NCBI RefSeq assembly: GCF_050496765.1
Contig: NZ_JBNWEO010000007.1
Location: forward strand, 124,001-188,000
From: JAEVLT01 sp050496765
GTDB taxonomy: Bacteria; Bacillota; Bacilli; Bacillales; Cytobacillaceae
Direction of reading: 5' to 3'
DNA: 64,000 bases
How positions within the stretch are numbered: the first letter of the stretch is position 1; each line of letters opens with the position of its first letter. Of this stretch, positions 22,863 through 32,256 are shown piece after piece. Below the pieces are notes generated by a model, which worked only from the letters and a program-made list of their open reading frames with translations, was not told the DNA's origin and ran no database searches. The translations under genes were made by a program, and so were the position numbers.

Positions 22863-24206
22863 CTACCGATCGGTTGGCTTATGCACTGGTGGCTTAAGAA
22901 AAACCGATATGCCGATTTTTTTACAAACGGTAACATAATGCATAAAAGCGAGCAAAACCGCTTCCGTATTCATTCCAATAATGACACCATCCATCCCCCA
23001 TTCCGGCATGGAACCGGCCAATAAAATAATGGAATACGAAATCACAATCGACCAGATGGTTTGGATAAACAAATCTTTTAACAGGCCCAGTCCAATAAAA
23101 AATGCCTGCATTGGAATGATGAAGAAGTAAAACAAAAAAAACGGCCAAAGCATTTGGATATAGGAAGCAGCAGACGATGAATGGAAAAACAACGAGCTAA
23201 AAGGCTGAGCGAAAAAATAGAAGACAACGACCGCTGGTACACCATACAGAAACGTAACTTTGATCACTTGGGAGAGCATTTTTTGCAGGCCGGCGTAATC
23301 TTTTGTTGCAAATGTTTTCGATACAGCCGGAATCAGCACGGTCATCATCGAATGGGCAATAAATGCCGGAAAAAGGCCAATCGTTACCGCAACACCTGTA
23401 AGCATGCCGAATTGTTCGGTTGCCAACGTTGGTGTAAGCCCAGAACGAACAAGCGCCGCTTTGATTAAGAACGGTTGAATGGCATTGGCAACGGCTGAAA
23501 ACAACCGCAACCCGGTCGTTGGGGCGGAAACGGCAATTAGATTTTTCCGGACAACGGTTCGATTCAAATTGGAAAAAGGCAGCCGTTTCATTTGCTGATA
23601 TTGAATAAAAAAGGAATAGACAAGATAAAGAAACACAACGAGTTCGCTGCCAATCAATGTACTAATGGAAACAAATACTGCGGCTTCCGTTTGAAGGTTG
23701 AAAAAGCGAAAAAGCAGGAACAGAACCGACAGCTGAAACGTTTTTCGCAAAAAAGTTGAAAAAGCAATTCTCCCCATTTGATGCTTGCCCATAAAGTATC
23801 CCCTGGCGACAGACGTAAAGGTCATAACCGGGATGAGAATGATGACCACCCATCTTGTATAGGGATGATACGAATCAAAAACGGGCACAAACGGCAGAAT
23901 GGCGGTTGCGAGCAACAAAAGCAGTGATGTAAAGACAATCGCGATCACAATGGCATGGTGTAAAATCGTGCGATGGAACTTGTTGTCTTTTTCGGCAATC
24001 AGCTTTGAAATCGAAACATGCAATTCAAAACTTGAGAGCAAGATAATCAAAAATACCGATGGAAGAATCGACATATACAGACCGAGCCCATGCTTCCCCA
24101 ATTCCCTTGCCAGAATCATATTTACGAAAAACTCAATACTCTCCCCTATAAATGCGGAAATGGCTAGATATAACACACCTCGGTAAAAGATTGCCAATTG
24201 GACCAA
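22863..24206 (-). CDS. Oligosaccharide flippase / SpoVB-like MATE-MOP family protein
   Basis: 447 residues with about twelve membrane helices, belonging to the MVF/polysaccharide-synthase branch of the MOP superfamily. N-terminal FVNMILARELGKHGLGLYMSILP and central AISAPTTGLRLFSAV-like segments match the SpoVB/Wzx type. Such proteins flip lipid-linked precursors of peptidoglycan or polysaccharide across the membrane; SpoVB paralogues act in spore cortex synthesis. The stop lies nine bases from that of the convergent TrkA-C gene. No signal shows which substrate is used. Confidence 0.85.
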   Translation of the reverse strand: MVQLAIFYRGVLYLAISAFIGESIEFFVNMILARELGKHGLGLYMSILPSVFLIILLSSFELHVSISKLIAEKDNKFHRTILHHAIVIAIVFTSLLLLLATAILPFVPVFDSYHPYTRWVVIILIPVMTFTSVARGYFMGKHQMGRIAFSTFLRKTFQLSVLFLLFRFFNLQTEAAVFVSISTLIGSELVVFLYLVYSFFIQYQQMKRLPFSNLNRTVVRKNLIAVSAPTTGLRLFSAVANAIQPFLIKAALVRSGLTPTLATEQFGMLTGVAVTIGLFPAFIAHSMMTVLIPAVSKTFATKDYAGLQKMLSQVIKVTFLYGVPAVVVFYFFAQPFSSLFFHSSSAASYIQMLWPFFLFYFFIIPMQAFFIGLGLLKDLFIQTIWSIVISYSIILLAGSMPEWGMDGVIIGMNTEAVLLAFMHYVTVCKKIGISVFLKPPVHKPTDR

Positions 24207-24308
24207 ATCTCCTTTGACTAAAGCTTACTTTATAAAGGTATGAGACAAGTCCATCAATTAGTAGGGAAATTTTCACTTCTCAAGATCGCAAGAATCGGTG
24301 CAGATCTA

Positions 24309-24600
24309 GAAATTCAACGTGTTTAGCCACGGATTCGAGGTGTTTGGCTGCAAATTCGAGGTGTTCAGCTGCGGATTCGACGTCTTTTCGCAACAATTCG
24401 ACGTACTTCACCTCGGATTCGACGTCTTTTCACAACAATTCGACGTACTTTACCTCGGATTCGACGTCTTTTCGCAACAATTCGACGCATTTCACTGCGG
24501 ATTCGACGTCTTTTCATAACAATTCGACGCACTTCACCTCGGATTCGACGTCTTTTCTTAACAATTTGACGTACTTCACCGCGGATTCGACGTCTTACAC
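24309..24600 (+). repeat. 42-bp (2 x 21) tandem repeat array
   Basis: Six 42-bp units start with GATTCGACGTCTTTT at 24374, 24416, 24458, 24500, 24542 and 24584. Each holds two 21-bp half-units beginning (A/G)ATTCGACGT. Older half-units with ATTCGAGGTGTT precede them from 24309. Located between the flippase promoter region and the lia terminator; no coding sense. Confidence 0.92.
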
Positions 24601-24603
24601 TAT

Positions 24604-24635
24604 TAAAAAGCAGCCCCCTATCAAAAGGCTGCTGT
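24604..24635 (-). terminator. Intrinsic terminator of the lia operon
   Basis: On the minus strand AGCAGCC / GGCTGCT with an 11-base loop and TTTTTAAT, directly after the liaR stop. Confidence 0.88.
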
Positions 24636-24639
24636 GTTG

Positions 24640-25272
24640 CTATTTGATTAAAGAATGTTTAAATGCATAGATGACTGCCTGGGTTCGATCCTGGACCTGG
24701 AGTTTGCTTAAAATATTGCTCACATGGGTTTTCACCGTTTTTAAGGCGATGAATAGCTCATCGGCGATGTCCTGATTGGATTTGCCTTCTGCCATTAACA
24801 GCAATATCTCCAATTCGCGGCTCGTCAGTTCGTCGTGGGGAAGGTGCTGTGTTTGCTGGCGCATTTTCCGCATCATTTTTCCGGTCACTTCTGGCTCAAG
24901 GACAGATTGACCCTTGTATGTAGCGCGGATCGCTTCGGCAATTTCACTTGCCTTAGATGTCTTCAAAATATAGCTTGTTGCGCCAGCTTCAAGCGCCGGA
25001 TACACTTTTTCATCATCTAAAAAGCTTGTGACAATAATAATTTTCGCCTCAGGCCACGCGTCAATGATCCTCTTCGTCGCTTCAATCCCATCCATTCCGT
25101 CCATAACCAGATCCATTAAAACAATATCGGGACGGAGTTCAAGGGTCAATTCCACTCCTTTTGCCCCATCGCTTGCTTCACCAGCCACTTCAATGTCGGG
25201 CTGGGCCGATAAATAAGCAGAAACACCGATTCTTACCATTTCATGATCATCAACCAATACGACACGAATCAT
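24640..25272 (-). CDS. liaR: Response regulator LiaR (NarL/FixJ family)
   Basis: 210 residues. Receiver domain (1-120) with the acidic pair DD at 8-9, phospho-acceptor D54 (DIVLMDLVMDG) and K105-type lysine in YILKTSKAS. C-terminal LuxR-type HTH (LTSRELEILLLMAEGKSNQDIADELFIALKTVKTHVSNIL). It overlaps liaS by four bases. In Bacillus LiaR is activated by cell-wall antibiotics acting at the lipid II cycle and switches on liaIH; VraR is the staphylococcal counterpart. Last gene of the operon. Confidence 0.93.
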   Translation of the reverse strand: MIRVVLVDDHEMVRIGVSAYLSAQPDIEVAGEASDGAKGVELTLELRPDIVLMDLVMDGMDGIEATKRIIDAWPEAKIIIVTSFLDDEKVYPALEAGATSYILKTSKASEIAEAIRATYKGQSVLEPEVTGKMMRKMRQQTQHLPHDELTSRELEILLLMAEGKSNQDIADELFIALKTVKTHVSNILSKLQVQDRTQAVIYAFKHSLIK

Positions 25273-26312
25273 TTTGCACCATCCCCATTCTTAACGAGCG
25301 GAACCTTTACTTCCATACGGGTTCCTTTGTTTTTCACACTAATGATTTTCAGCGTACCGCCAATTTCAAACGCTCGTTCATGCATATTTTGCAATCCGTA
25401 GGCGCCCGCTTTCGTTTCTTCTGGCTCGAAGCCAACGCCATCATCTGCCACCCGCAAAATGACGAGGTCGTTTCGTTTAATTAAAAGCACCTCTAGCTTT
25501 GCGGCCTTCGAATGTCTCAACGTATTGGACACAGACTCCTGCAAAATTCGGAATAAATGGTCTTCAACTCCCTTATCAAGCGAAAAATCCTCCACTTTCC
25601 ACGAGATGTTCATCGAAACCTTTGCTGCTAACTCACGTAACAGCTCGTCAATACCTTCCTGAAGCGATTTATTTTTCAAGGCAATCGGCCTAAGGTGTAG
25701 CAGCAAAGCACGCATTTCAAGCTGTGACTGGTGAATCATGGCTTCGACCATTTTTAATTGCTTGGCAAGCGGTTCATCAGGATTTAGCGGGGTTTCATTA
25801 ATCGCCGACATCATCATTGATGCCGCAAAAAGCTGCTGGCTCACGGAATCATGCAACTCCCTGGCCAGGCGGTTTCGTTCCTGTGAAATGACTTCTTGAA
25901 TTCTGGCCTCCTGATCCTGCACTTTCTCTGTCGCCAGGCGCTGGGATCGTTTTGCCTGTTCGGCCATTTGCCTGCTGATTTTTTCCATTCGATTGGCAAT
26001 TGCTTGGACTTCTTGTAAGGGAGACGCCTCTTTCAAGTCGATTTGGGTACCTTCTTCCAGCTCTCTAAGAGTTTGTTCAACAAAAGAGAGCTGCCTTTTC
26101 CAAAAATAGCCCGAAATAGCACCTGCCATACTTCCAACGGCAAGGCTCGCGGCCACAATAAATATGGCAAACGGAATATCCCAAAATTGACGATCCCATA
26201 AATCAGCCCAATTTGATAATGGGAAAACAATGAAAAAAACGGCTGTAAAAAGGATGATAAGCAAAAAGGCAAAGCTTGCCCCCCAGACAATTTGCCGCTG
26301 AATCGTATTCAT
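25269..26312 (-). CDS. liaS: Sensor histidine kinase LiaS
   Basis: 347 residues: two N-terminal membrane helices with a very short extracellular loop (intramembrane-sensing type), a HAMP-like linker, the HisKA_3 box with phospho-acceptor histidine in RNRLARELHDSVSQQL, and the ATPase domain (NTLRHSKA, VADDGVGFEPEE, GLQNMHERA). Pairs with LiaR; overlaps both neighbours by four bases, indicating strict coupling. Confidence 0.94.
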   Translation of the reverse strand: MNTIQRQIVWGASFAFLLIILFTAVFFIVFPLSNWADLWDRQFWDIPFAIFIVAASLAVGSMAGAISGYFWKRQLSFVEQTLRELEEGTQIDLKEASPLQEVQAIANRMEKISRQMAEQAKRSQRLATEKVQDQEARIQEVISQERNRLARELHDSVSQQLFAASMMMSAINETPLNPDEPLAKQLKMVEAMIHQSQLEMRALLLHLRPIALKNKSLQEGIDELLRELAAKVSMNISWKVEDFSLDKGVEDHLFRILQESVSNTLRHSKAAKLEVLLIKRNDLVILRVADDGVGFEPEETKAGAYGLQNMHERAFEIGGTLKIISVKNKGTRMEVKVPLVKNGDGAK

Positions 26313-27061
26313 ATTCGGCTCACCTCAATATTTCCAACAATCAGCGAGGTGAGAATCTTAACCTTTTGATCTGCTTGATCATAACCAGGCGTTTTCGCAT
26401 GATAAACTTGATTGAATTTTTTTACATCATGAAAATCAAATAAATCGGTGGAGCCGACCATAACGGAATGATTCAAACTGACTTCCATTTCATAAGGAAT
26501 AAGGATTCGGATGTTTCCAATTAGATTGCGGATAAAAATAACTGTTTCCCCTTTAGGAAATACCGTGTAGCTTAAGTCAATCATCGTATCGCCAATAAAA
26601 GCCAAAATATTGACATCATTCCATTCATATACATGGTTTGGGGTTTTCAGCTGGCCAATGAGAACATTTTCAAACAGCGGCTTACTCGTGATAATTGTTT
26701 CCGATTGTGATTGCGGTTCAACCAGGATAGGTGTAATTGTATGTGGCTTTTTCTTTGAGTTGCCATACTGAATAATAAAATGTATCATGACGGCAACTAA
26801 GAAAAATTTAAAAGTCAACATATTGAAGAGGCTGGCGAAGAAGAAAAAAATCCCGCCCCAAAAGAGGAGTTTGCCCTTCTTTTTTCGCGCTTTTCGTTTT
26901 CCTAAATAAATCATTCCTGCTGAAAGAAAGAGAGAGAAGATCAGACCTTTGTTGAAAAAAAACACATCGAGTAAAAGCACCATGCTGCCAAGCAAAATCA
27001 GCCAGCTCATATAATCGTGCTTTAGATTTTTAAACATCGGCTCTTCCCTCCCTCGTTTCAT
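26309..27061 (-). CDS. liaF: LiaF, membrane inhibitor of the LiaRS system
   Basis: 250 residues: four hydrophobic helices in the first 110 residues, then a soluble C-terminal LiaF/DUF2154-type beta domain (LIGNIRILIPYEMEVSLNHSVMVGSTDLFD ... LIVGNIEVSRI). In B. subtilis LiaF keeps LiaS in phosphatase mode until envelope stress. The first ATG is used here; a downstream start at MFKNLKHDY with GGGAGGGAAGAGCC upstream is also well supported and would shorten it by eight residues. Confidence 0.9.
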   Translation of the reverse strand: MKRGREEPMFKNLKHDYMSWLILLGSMVLLLDVFFFNKGLIFSLFLSAGMIYLGKRKARKKKGKLLFWGGIFFFFASLFNMLTFKFFLVAVMIHFIIQYGNSKKKPHTITPILVEPQSQSETIITSKPLFENVLIGQLKTPNHVYEWNDVNILAFIGDTMIDLSYTVFPKGETVIFIRNLIGNIRILIPYEMEVSLNHSVMVGSTDLFDFHDVKKFNQVYHAKTPGYDQADQKVKILTSLIVGNIEVSRI

Positions 27062-27113
27062 CCATTTAAAAGGCGTAGAAAACTACGCCCTTTATTAGAA
27101 TACCATGTTTCAC

Positions 27114-27764
27114 CTAAGATATGGACTTGCTTTTTTCGTCAAATTGCATTTCTTTTTCAAGCTGGGCAATTCGTCCGTCGATCGTACTGCGCAAATAAGA
27201 TTGATTTACTTTTTCCTCTAAACGATCAAGATACGTTTCAATTTCGTTAAATCGTGAAAACGGTTTTCCTGAAATAGCAGCCGATTCGAGCACTTGATTG
27301 ATCCGGTTGTTGACCCTTGCAATATTTTCGCGCCCCATTAATTCCAAGCGGCGAATCTGCATATCTTTCAACTTATGCTTCATTTCTTCATATTTTCTTT
27401 CCAAATCGGCCAGCTGTCCGTTCATTTGCTCAATTGCCTGGTTTAAGCGTTCAGCTCGTTCAGCGTATTGGCGTTGCTCGGCAGCAGCGAATTCATAAAG
27501 CGCCATTTCCCCGGCCTTTTGGGCAATTTCTGCTTGATGCTGTCTTTTCTCTGCCAATTCCAAGGCAGAACGGTATTCGCGGGTAAATTCGTCCTTTAAC
27601 GTGTATTGGCGTTGCAATAGCTTGCCAACTTTTTCAGTTTCCAGTTCCGATTCGCGCAAATATTGATTCAGCAGTGCAATCGGATTTTTGCTTTCTTTTT
27701 GATCCAAAACCTCGTGCAAATCAGCCATAATTGCATTTTTCATTCTAGTCAACAACTTCGTCAT
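27114..27764 (-). CDS. liaH: LiaH, phage-shock protein A (PspA/IM30) homologue
   Basis: 216 residues, almost entirely alpha-helical coiled coil, opening with the amphipathic membrane-binding helix (MTKLLTRMKNAIMADLHEVLD) typical of PspA/Vipp1 ESCRT-III-like proteins. It forms large oligomers on the inner face of the stressed membrane. It lies directly after liaI and is the main effector of the Lia response. 52 bases separate it from liaF; no terminator is seen between. Confidence 0.92.
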   Translation of the reverse strand: MTKLLTRMKNAIMADLHEVLDQKESKNPIALLNQYLRESELETEKVGKLLQRQYTLKDEFTREYRSALELAEKRQHQAEIAQKAGEMALYEFAAAEQRQYAERAERLNQAIEQMNGQLADLERKYEEMKHKLKDMQIRRLELMGRENIARVNNRINQVLESAAISGKPFSRFNEIETYLDRLEEKVNQSYLRSTIDGRIAQLEKEMQFDEKSKSIS

Positions 27765-27784
27765 TTTCTATCTCTCCTTTAAAA

Positions 27785-28129
27785 TTAACTATTTTTCAAA
27801 TCGTTCCATTGTTTTTCAAAATTCACAAACGGATCGTGCTTTTCGCTTTTCACACGGCTGTTCCGATTCCATTTTTTATAAACAAGGTAAAGAACATATG
27901 CTGCTGCGGCACCGAAAACGGCTGGAACATTATGGAACGATGCCACAAGGACAATGAAACCGAGAATGCCATAACCGATTCTCGCTTTCACGGTTTTTGC
28001 TTTTAAAAATTGTTTAACAATGAAGTAAAGGATCACCAAGCTAACGGTAAGAGCAATCATTGGGCCAAGCGTTGCCAATAGGACGAGTGCGGCGATGCTT
28101 CCTGCAGCCAGTAAACCGAATTTTTTCAT
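27785..28129 (-). CDS. liaI: LiaI-like small membrane protein
   Basis: 114 residues with three to four hydrophobic helices and a polar C-terminal tail (KWNRNSRVKSEKHDPFVNFEKQWNDL). The position, first in the operon and 20 bases before liaH, plus the size (126 in B. subtilis) identify it as the LiaH membrane anchor. AGGAGG precedes ATG. Upstream minus-strand DNA has a possible operator, TCGTT-ATG-AACGA, and an AGACCGATCT near-palindrome, but I could not confirm a LiaR box. Confidence 0.8.
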   Translation of the reverse strand: MKKFGLLAAGSIAALVLLATLGPMIALTVSLVILYFIVKQFLKAKTVKARIGYGILGFIVLVASFHNVPAVFGAAAAYVLYLVYKKWNRNSRVKSEKHDPFVNFEKQWNDLKNS

Positions 28130-28228
28130 TTCTGTTTCCTCCTTTCGTTATCTTGGTATCATCTTACCTGTAATTCTTGTCGTTCATAACGAGCCAGAGC
28201 TTGATTTTCAGATCGGTCTTAAGGCGTA

Positions 28229-28262
28229 GAAAAGGTCAGCCTCATTGTGAGACTGACCTTTC
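28229..28262 (-). terminator. Intrinsic terminator of the LysM/CAP gene
   Basis: On the minus strand AAAGGTCAGTCTC / GAGGCTGACCTTTT with a short loop and T run, directly after the stop. Confidence 0.88.
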
Positions 28263-28272
28263 CCATGCGCTG

Positions 28273-28887
28273 TTATTTTGAAATAAACATTTGTACCCAG
28301 TAATATCTTTGTGTGCCGCCCTTTGAGTAACCAACGCCGATTTGCGTATAGTTGCGGCTTAAAATATTGGCGCGGTGGCCCGAACTGTTCATCCACGCAC
28401 GCATGACTTCTTGCGCAGAAGTTTGTCCGGCAGCAATGTTTTCACCGGCGGCCCGGTAAGCAATTCCGAAGTTTTTAATCATCGTGAATGGATCGCCATA
28501 CGTTGGGCTTGTATGGGAAAAATAATTCTTATCGCGCATATCGTTTGCCTTATAGCGGGCCACTCGGGATAGCTCCCAATTCGCCGCAAGCGCTGGCAAC
28601 CCATTTTTCGCCCGCTCCTGATTGACAATTTGGATTACCTGATTTTCAACCGTTTTAATTGCGTCATAGTTTGGAATGTTGACTTTTTCACCCGGATAAA
28701 TTAAGTTCGGATTTTTAAATTGCGGGTTGGCTTGAATGATTTCCGAAATGCCCACTTGATAGCGCACAGCAATTTTCCAAAGCGAATCGCCCGGCTGGAC
28801 TGTATAAATTTGCTGGGCAAACGAAGCCTTTGGAATACTAACCATTGATAAAACAAATAGTACAAAAATGAATAAAGTTTTTTTCAT
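28273..28887 (-). CDS. Secreted LysM plus CAP (SCP/YkwD-like) protein
   Basis: 204 residues: a signal peptide (KKTLFIFVLFVLSMVSIPKASFA, cleavage after SFA), one LysM domain (YTVQPGDSLWKIAVRY ... NLIYPGEKVNIP, residues 28-71) binding peptidoglycan, and a CAP domain (about 85-204) with the conserved SHTSPTYGDPF, GENIA and WMNSSGHRANIL motifs. YkwD-type CAP proteins occur widely in spore-formers, some in the spore coat; their activity is uncertain. ATG 28887 follows GGAGG. Confidence 0.92.
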   Translation of the reverse strand: MKKTLFIFVLFVLSMVSIPKASFAQQIYTVQPGDSLWKIAVRYQVGISEIIQANPQFKNPNLIYPGEKVNIPNYDAIKTVENQVIQIVNQERAKNGLPALAANWELSRVARYKANDMRDKNYFSHTSPTYGDPFTMIKNFGIAYRAAGENIAAGQTSAQEVMRAWMNSSGHRANILSRNYTQIGVGYSKGGTQRYYWVQMFISK

Positions 28888-28974
28888 TTTGTCGCCTCCT
28901 CCGACTATATATTTTTGCTAAATCGTTCAAAATATACGAGATACAGAAATAATTTTTCAGAATGGAGAAACGAA

Positions 28975-29355
28975 ATGAAAGATATAACGTGGCTGACCTA
29001 CCTGATGTTCATTCTGGCAAGCTACCGCCTCACCCATTTGATCGTTTTTGATAAAATAACCGAATTTATCCGGAAGCCTTTTGTGAAAAAAATCAACGTG
29101 GAAACGTCGTCTGGAACAAAAACTAAAGAAGTGCCCAAATCGCTGTTTGGCTATCTGCTGAAATGCTATTGGTGTGCCGGCGTTTGGAGCGCGATTTTTC
29201 TTGCCTTTTTGTACTTGCTTTTTCCAAAGATCGCTTTGGTTTTGATCTTCATTCTCTCAATCGCCGGTGGCCAGTCGATCCTTGAAACATTTGTCGGCGT
29301 AAACCTTAAGAAAGTGGATTACTATGCGGAAATAGAAAAAAGAAATAGGGTATAG
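28975..29355 (+). CDS. DUF1360 membrane protein (sporulation protein YjcA-like)
   Basis: 126 residues from ATG 28975, preceded by GGAGAAACG; the upstream extension lacks a ribosome-binding site. Three hydrophobic segments. SYRLTHLIVFDKITEFIRKPF and LLKCYWCAGVWSAI are the DUF1360 hallmarks, the CxxC pair possibly metal- or disulfide-forming. Relatives (YjcA) are expressed during sporulation; molecular role unknown. 32 bases upstream of the yhfW-like pseudogene, likely cotranscribed. Confidence 0.82.
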   Translation: MKDITWLTYLMFILASYRLTHLIVFDKITEFIRKPFVKKINVETSSGTKTKEVPKSLFGYLLKCYWCAGVWSAIFLAFLYLLFPKIALVLIFILSIAGGQSILETFVGVNLKKVDYYAEIEKRNRV

Positions 29356-29387
29356 ATAAACTATGATCTTTGCAAGGAGGAATGTGT

Positions 29388-30916
29388 GTGAGCCCTTTAG
29401 GGAAAATTCCCCAGTTTCCGAAACCCTACTGGCGGGAAATTGAATTGCCTTCGTTTCAAAAGTTGGAGAAAGATTTGACAGTGGACGTCGCCATCGTCGG
29501 AGCTGGCATGACCGGAATCACCGCTGCCTATCTTTTAGCCAAACAAGGAGTAAAAGTTGCCATTTTGGAGGCAGGAAGCGTTTTAAATGGAACGACCGGT
29601 CACACAACGGCCAAAATCACTGCCCAACATGGTTTGATTTATGATGAATTGATCCAGCATTTTGGTGAAGAAAAGGCCAGGCTCTATTACCAATCACATA
29701 TAGTGGCGCTGAAGTTTATTGAAAAACTTGTTGCTGAACACCAAATTGATTGCGATTTTGCTCATGAGGATGCTTATGTATACGCGGTTACGAATAACGA
29801 TAAGGGGAAAATCGATACGGAATGGCAAGCCTATCAGAAGCTTGGAATAAAGGGAAGACTTGCAGCCAACCTTCCATTTGCAATTGACATAAAAAAGCAA
29901 TCGTGATGGAAAATCAAGCAAGGTTCCATCCATTAAAGTATTTAAAGCATTTGCTCGATGAAGCAGTAACGTCCGGCTGTGCTGTTTATGAAAATACGAC
30001 TGCAGCAGATATTGAGGATGCTGATGGTTTGCCAAAAGTGGTGACACGAAGCGGACACAAAGTAACTTGTCGGCATGTTGTGATTGCCTCCCACTTCCCA
30101 TTCTATGATGTTCCCGGTTTGTATTTTGCCCGGATGTACGCGGAAAGGTCGTATGCAATCGGCATCAAAACCGTGAAGGATTATCCGGGTGGAATGTACA
30201 TTAGCGCGGACAGTCCGACTCGATCGATCCGCTCTACCCCTATGGAGGATGGGAATTTGCTGATTATTGGCGGGGAAAATCACAAGACCGGCCAAGGCAT
30301 GGATACAATTAAGCATTATGAAGAATTGGAGGATTTTGCTGAAAAAGTTTTTGGCATTTCGGAGTATGCGTACCGCTGGTCTGCTCAAGACTTGGTTACG
30401 CTCGACAAATTGCCATACATCGGATCGATTACCGAGAACAAACCGAACATTTTGCTGGCAACCGGTTTTAAAAAATGGGGTATGACGACAAGCACGGTGG
30501 CCGCCCATTTGCTGGCGGATACGATCCTTGAAAGGGAAAATCCTTATCGGGAGCTTTATTCTCCATCGCGCTTCAATGCCGATCCAAGTCTGCGAAATCT
30601 GCTTACTACCAACGCGGATGTGGCTGCCCATTTGCTAAAAGGAAAACTAGAATTTGTTCCGAAAGATCCTAACGATCTCGAAAATGGGGAAGGTTCGGTT
30701 GTGATGTATCAAGGTCTTCGGGCCGGCGCTTACAAGGATGAAACGGGCAAGCTTTTTCTTGTGGACACCACTTGTACCCATCTCGGCTGTGAAACGGAAT
30801 GGAACCACGCTGAGAAAACATGGGACTGCCCTTGCCACGGTTCGCGCTATTCCTATTTGGGTGAGGTGATCGAAGGCCCGACAAAAAAACCATTGAAACA
30901 GATCAAGATAGATTAG
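29388..30916 (+). pseudogene. yhfW: FAD-dependent oxidoreductase with C-terminal Rieske domain, frameshifted (YhfW-like)
   Basis: The GTG start at 29388 follows AAGGAGG. The N-terminal part carries the FAD-binding VDVAIVGAGMTGITAAYLLA and the C-terminal part a Rieske iron-sulfur site (CTHLG at about 30775, then CPCHGSRY). Together they match the DadA-type/Rieske fusion YhfW of about 509 residues. At 29893-29898 six A residues leave the frame: the first part ends ...AIDIKKQS, while the frame of AIVMENQARFHP continues. Seven A residues would restore one protein. So there is a one-base deletion in a homopolymer: a recent pseudogene, a sequencing error, or slippage-tolerant expression. Confidence 0.88.
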
Positions 30917-30947
30917 AAATAAGATTTTTTCATCAAAATGGAAATAC

Positions 30948-32015
30948 GGGTAAAACATGCGGATTCGCGGATACCTGTGGCGGGTTCCTCTTTGGATGGG
31001 GCCAATGATCGAAATACGGATAAACGGGGTTTTTCCACGGATAAACGGGATTTTTTCGCGGATAAATTTCAAATTTTCGCGGATAAACCGAACTTTTTCG
31101 CGGATATTCCCTCGATTTTCGCGGATAACCCGCCGCGGGCTCCTCTTTGGATGAGGCAATGATCGAAATACGGATAAATGGGGTTTTTCCGCGGATAAAC
31201 GGGATTTTTTCACGGATAAATTTCAAATTTCCGCGGATAAACCGAACTTTTTCGCGGATATTCCCTCGATTTTCGCGGATAACCCGCCGCGGGCTCCTCT
31301 TTGGATGAGGCAATGATCGAAATACGGATAAATGGGGTTTTTCCGCGGATAAACGGGATTTTTTCACGGATAAATTTCAAATTTCCGCGGATAAACCGAA
31401 CTTTTTCACGGATATTCCCTCGATTTTCGCGGATAACCCGCCGCGGGCTCCTCTTTGGATGAGGCAATGATCGAAATACGGCTAAACGGGGTTTTTTCGC
31501 GGATAAATTTCAAATTTCCGCGGATAAACCGAACTTTTTCGCGGATATTCCCTCGATTTTCGCGGATAACCCGCCGCGAGCTCCTCTTTGGATGAGGCAA
31601 TGATCGAAATACGGATAAATGGGGTTTTTCCGCGGATAAACGGGATTTTTTCACGGATAAATTTCAAATTTCCGCGGATAAACCGAACTTTTTCGCGGAT
31701 AACCCGCCACGGGCTCCTCTTTGGATGGGGCCAATGATCGAAATACGGATAAATGAGGGTTTTCCGCGGATAAACGGGATTTTTCCACGGATAAATTTCA
31801 AATTCCCACGGATAAACCGAACTTTTTCGCGGATATTCCCTCGATTTTCGCGGATAACCCGCCGCGGGCTCCTCTTTGGATGGGGCCAATGATCGAAATA
31901 CGGATAAACGGGGTTTTTTCGCGGATAAACGGGATTTTTCCACGGATAAATTTCAAATTTCCGCGGATAAACCGAACTTTTTCGCGGATATCCCTTGGAT
32001 TTTCGCGGATAGGAT
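30948..32015 (-). repeat. TTTATCCGCGGA repeat cluster B (inverse orientation)
   Basis: About seven units of up to 154 bp, each starting AATGATCGAAATACGGATAAA (near 31007, 31158, 31312, 31466, 31599, 31733 and 31886) and ending CCCGCCGCGGGCTCCTCTTTG. Inside each, CGCGGATAAA motifs follow every 18-26 bases. The reverse complement shows the same TTTATCCGCGGA and TTTATCCGTATTTCG words as clusters A and C. Some units carry internal deletions. Several frames stay open by chance. Confidence 0.93.
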
Positions 32016-32032
32016 CGGAGATATTCCAACTT

Positions 32033-32071
32033 AAAAAGTGAAAAAGCCCCCAAACCGGGAGGCTTTTTCAC
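32033..32071 (-). terminator. Intrinsic terminator of the 43-residue gene
   Basis: GTGAAAAAGCC / GGCTTTTTCAC stem with a 12-base loop and T run on the minus strand, adjoining the stop codon. Confidence 0.88.
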
Positions 32072-32203
32072 TTATTTATCAAGCGGGCGGTTGCGTTTGT
32101 AGTCTTCGCCTGTCGTAAACTCAACTAATTCAGAGCTTGTTTTCCCTTTTTTCGCATTGTTGTTTCGCTGGGCATTTTGGTTTCCTAATTTCGTTCTTCC
32201 CAT
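32072..32203 (-). CDS. Small basic/asparagine-rich protein, 43 residues
   Basis: ATG at 32203 (a second ATG six bases upstream is out of frame) preceded by AAAGGAG. The product, MGRTKLGNQNAQRNNNAKK... followed by SSELVEFTTGEDYK, is hydrophilic and rich in N, Q and K, like the short spore-associated proteins of bacilli. No named family recognised. A strong ribosome-binding site and a dedicated terminator support a real gene. Confidence 0.65.
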   Translation of the reverse strand: MGRTKLGNQNAQRNNNAKKGKTSSELVEFTTGEDYKRNRPLDK

Positions 32204-32256
32204 CCATACCATCTCCTTTCAAAAATAGTATGGATGAAAGCATGCCCCGTTATGCT

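Noticed and set aside
30933..32071. Minus-strand frames rich in RFIRG/YPRKS in cluster B
   Set aside because: Translated satellite repeats with no independent gene signal.
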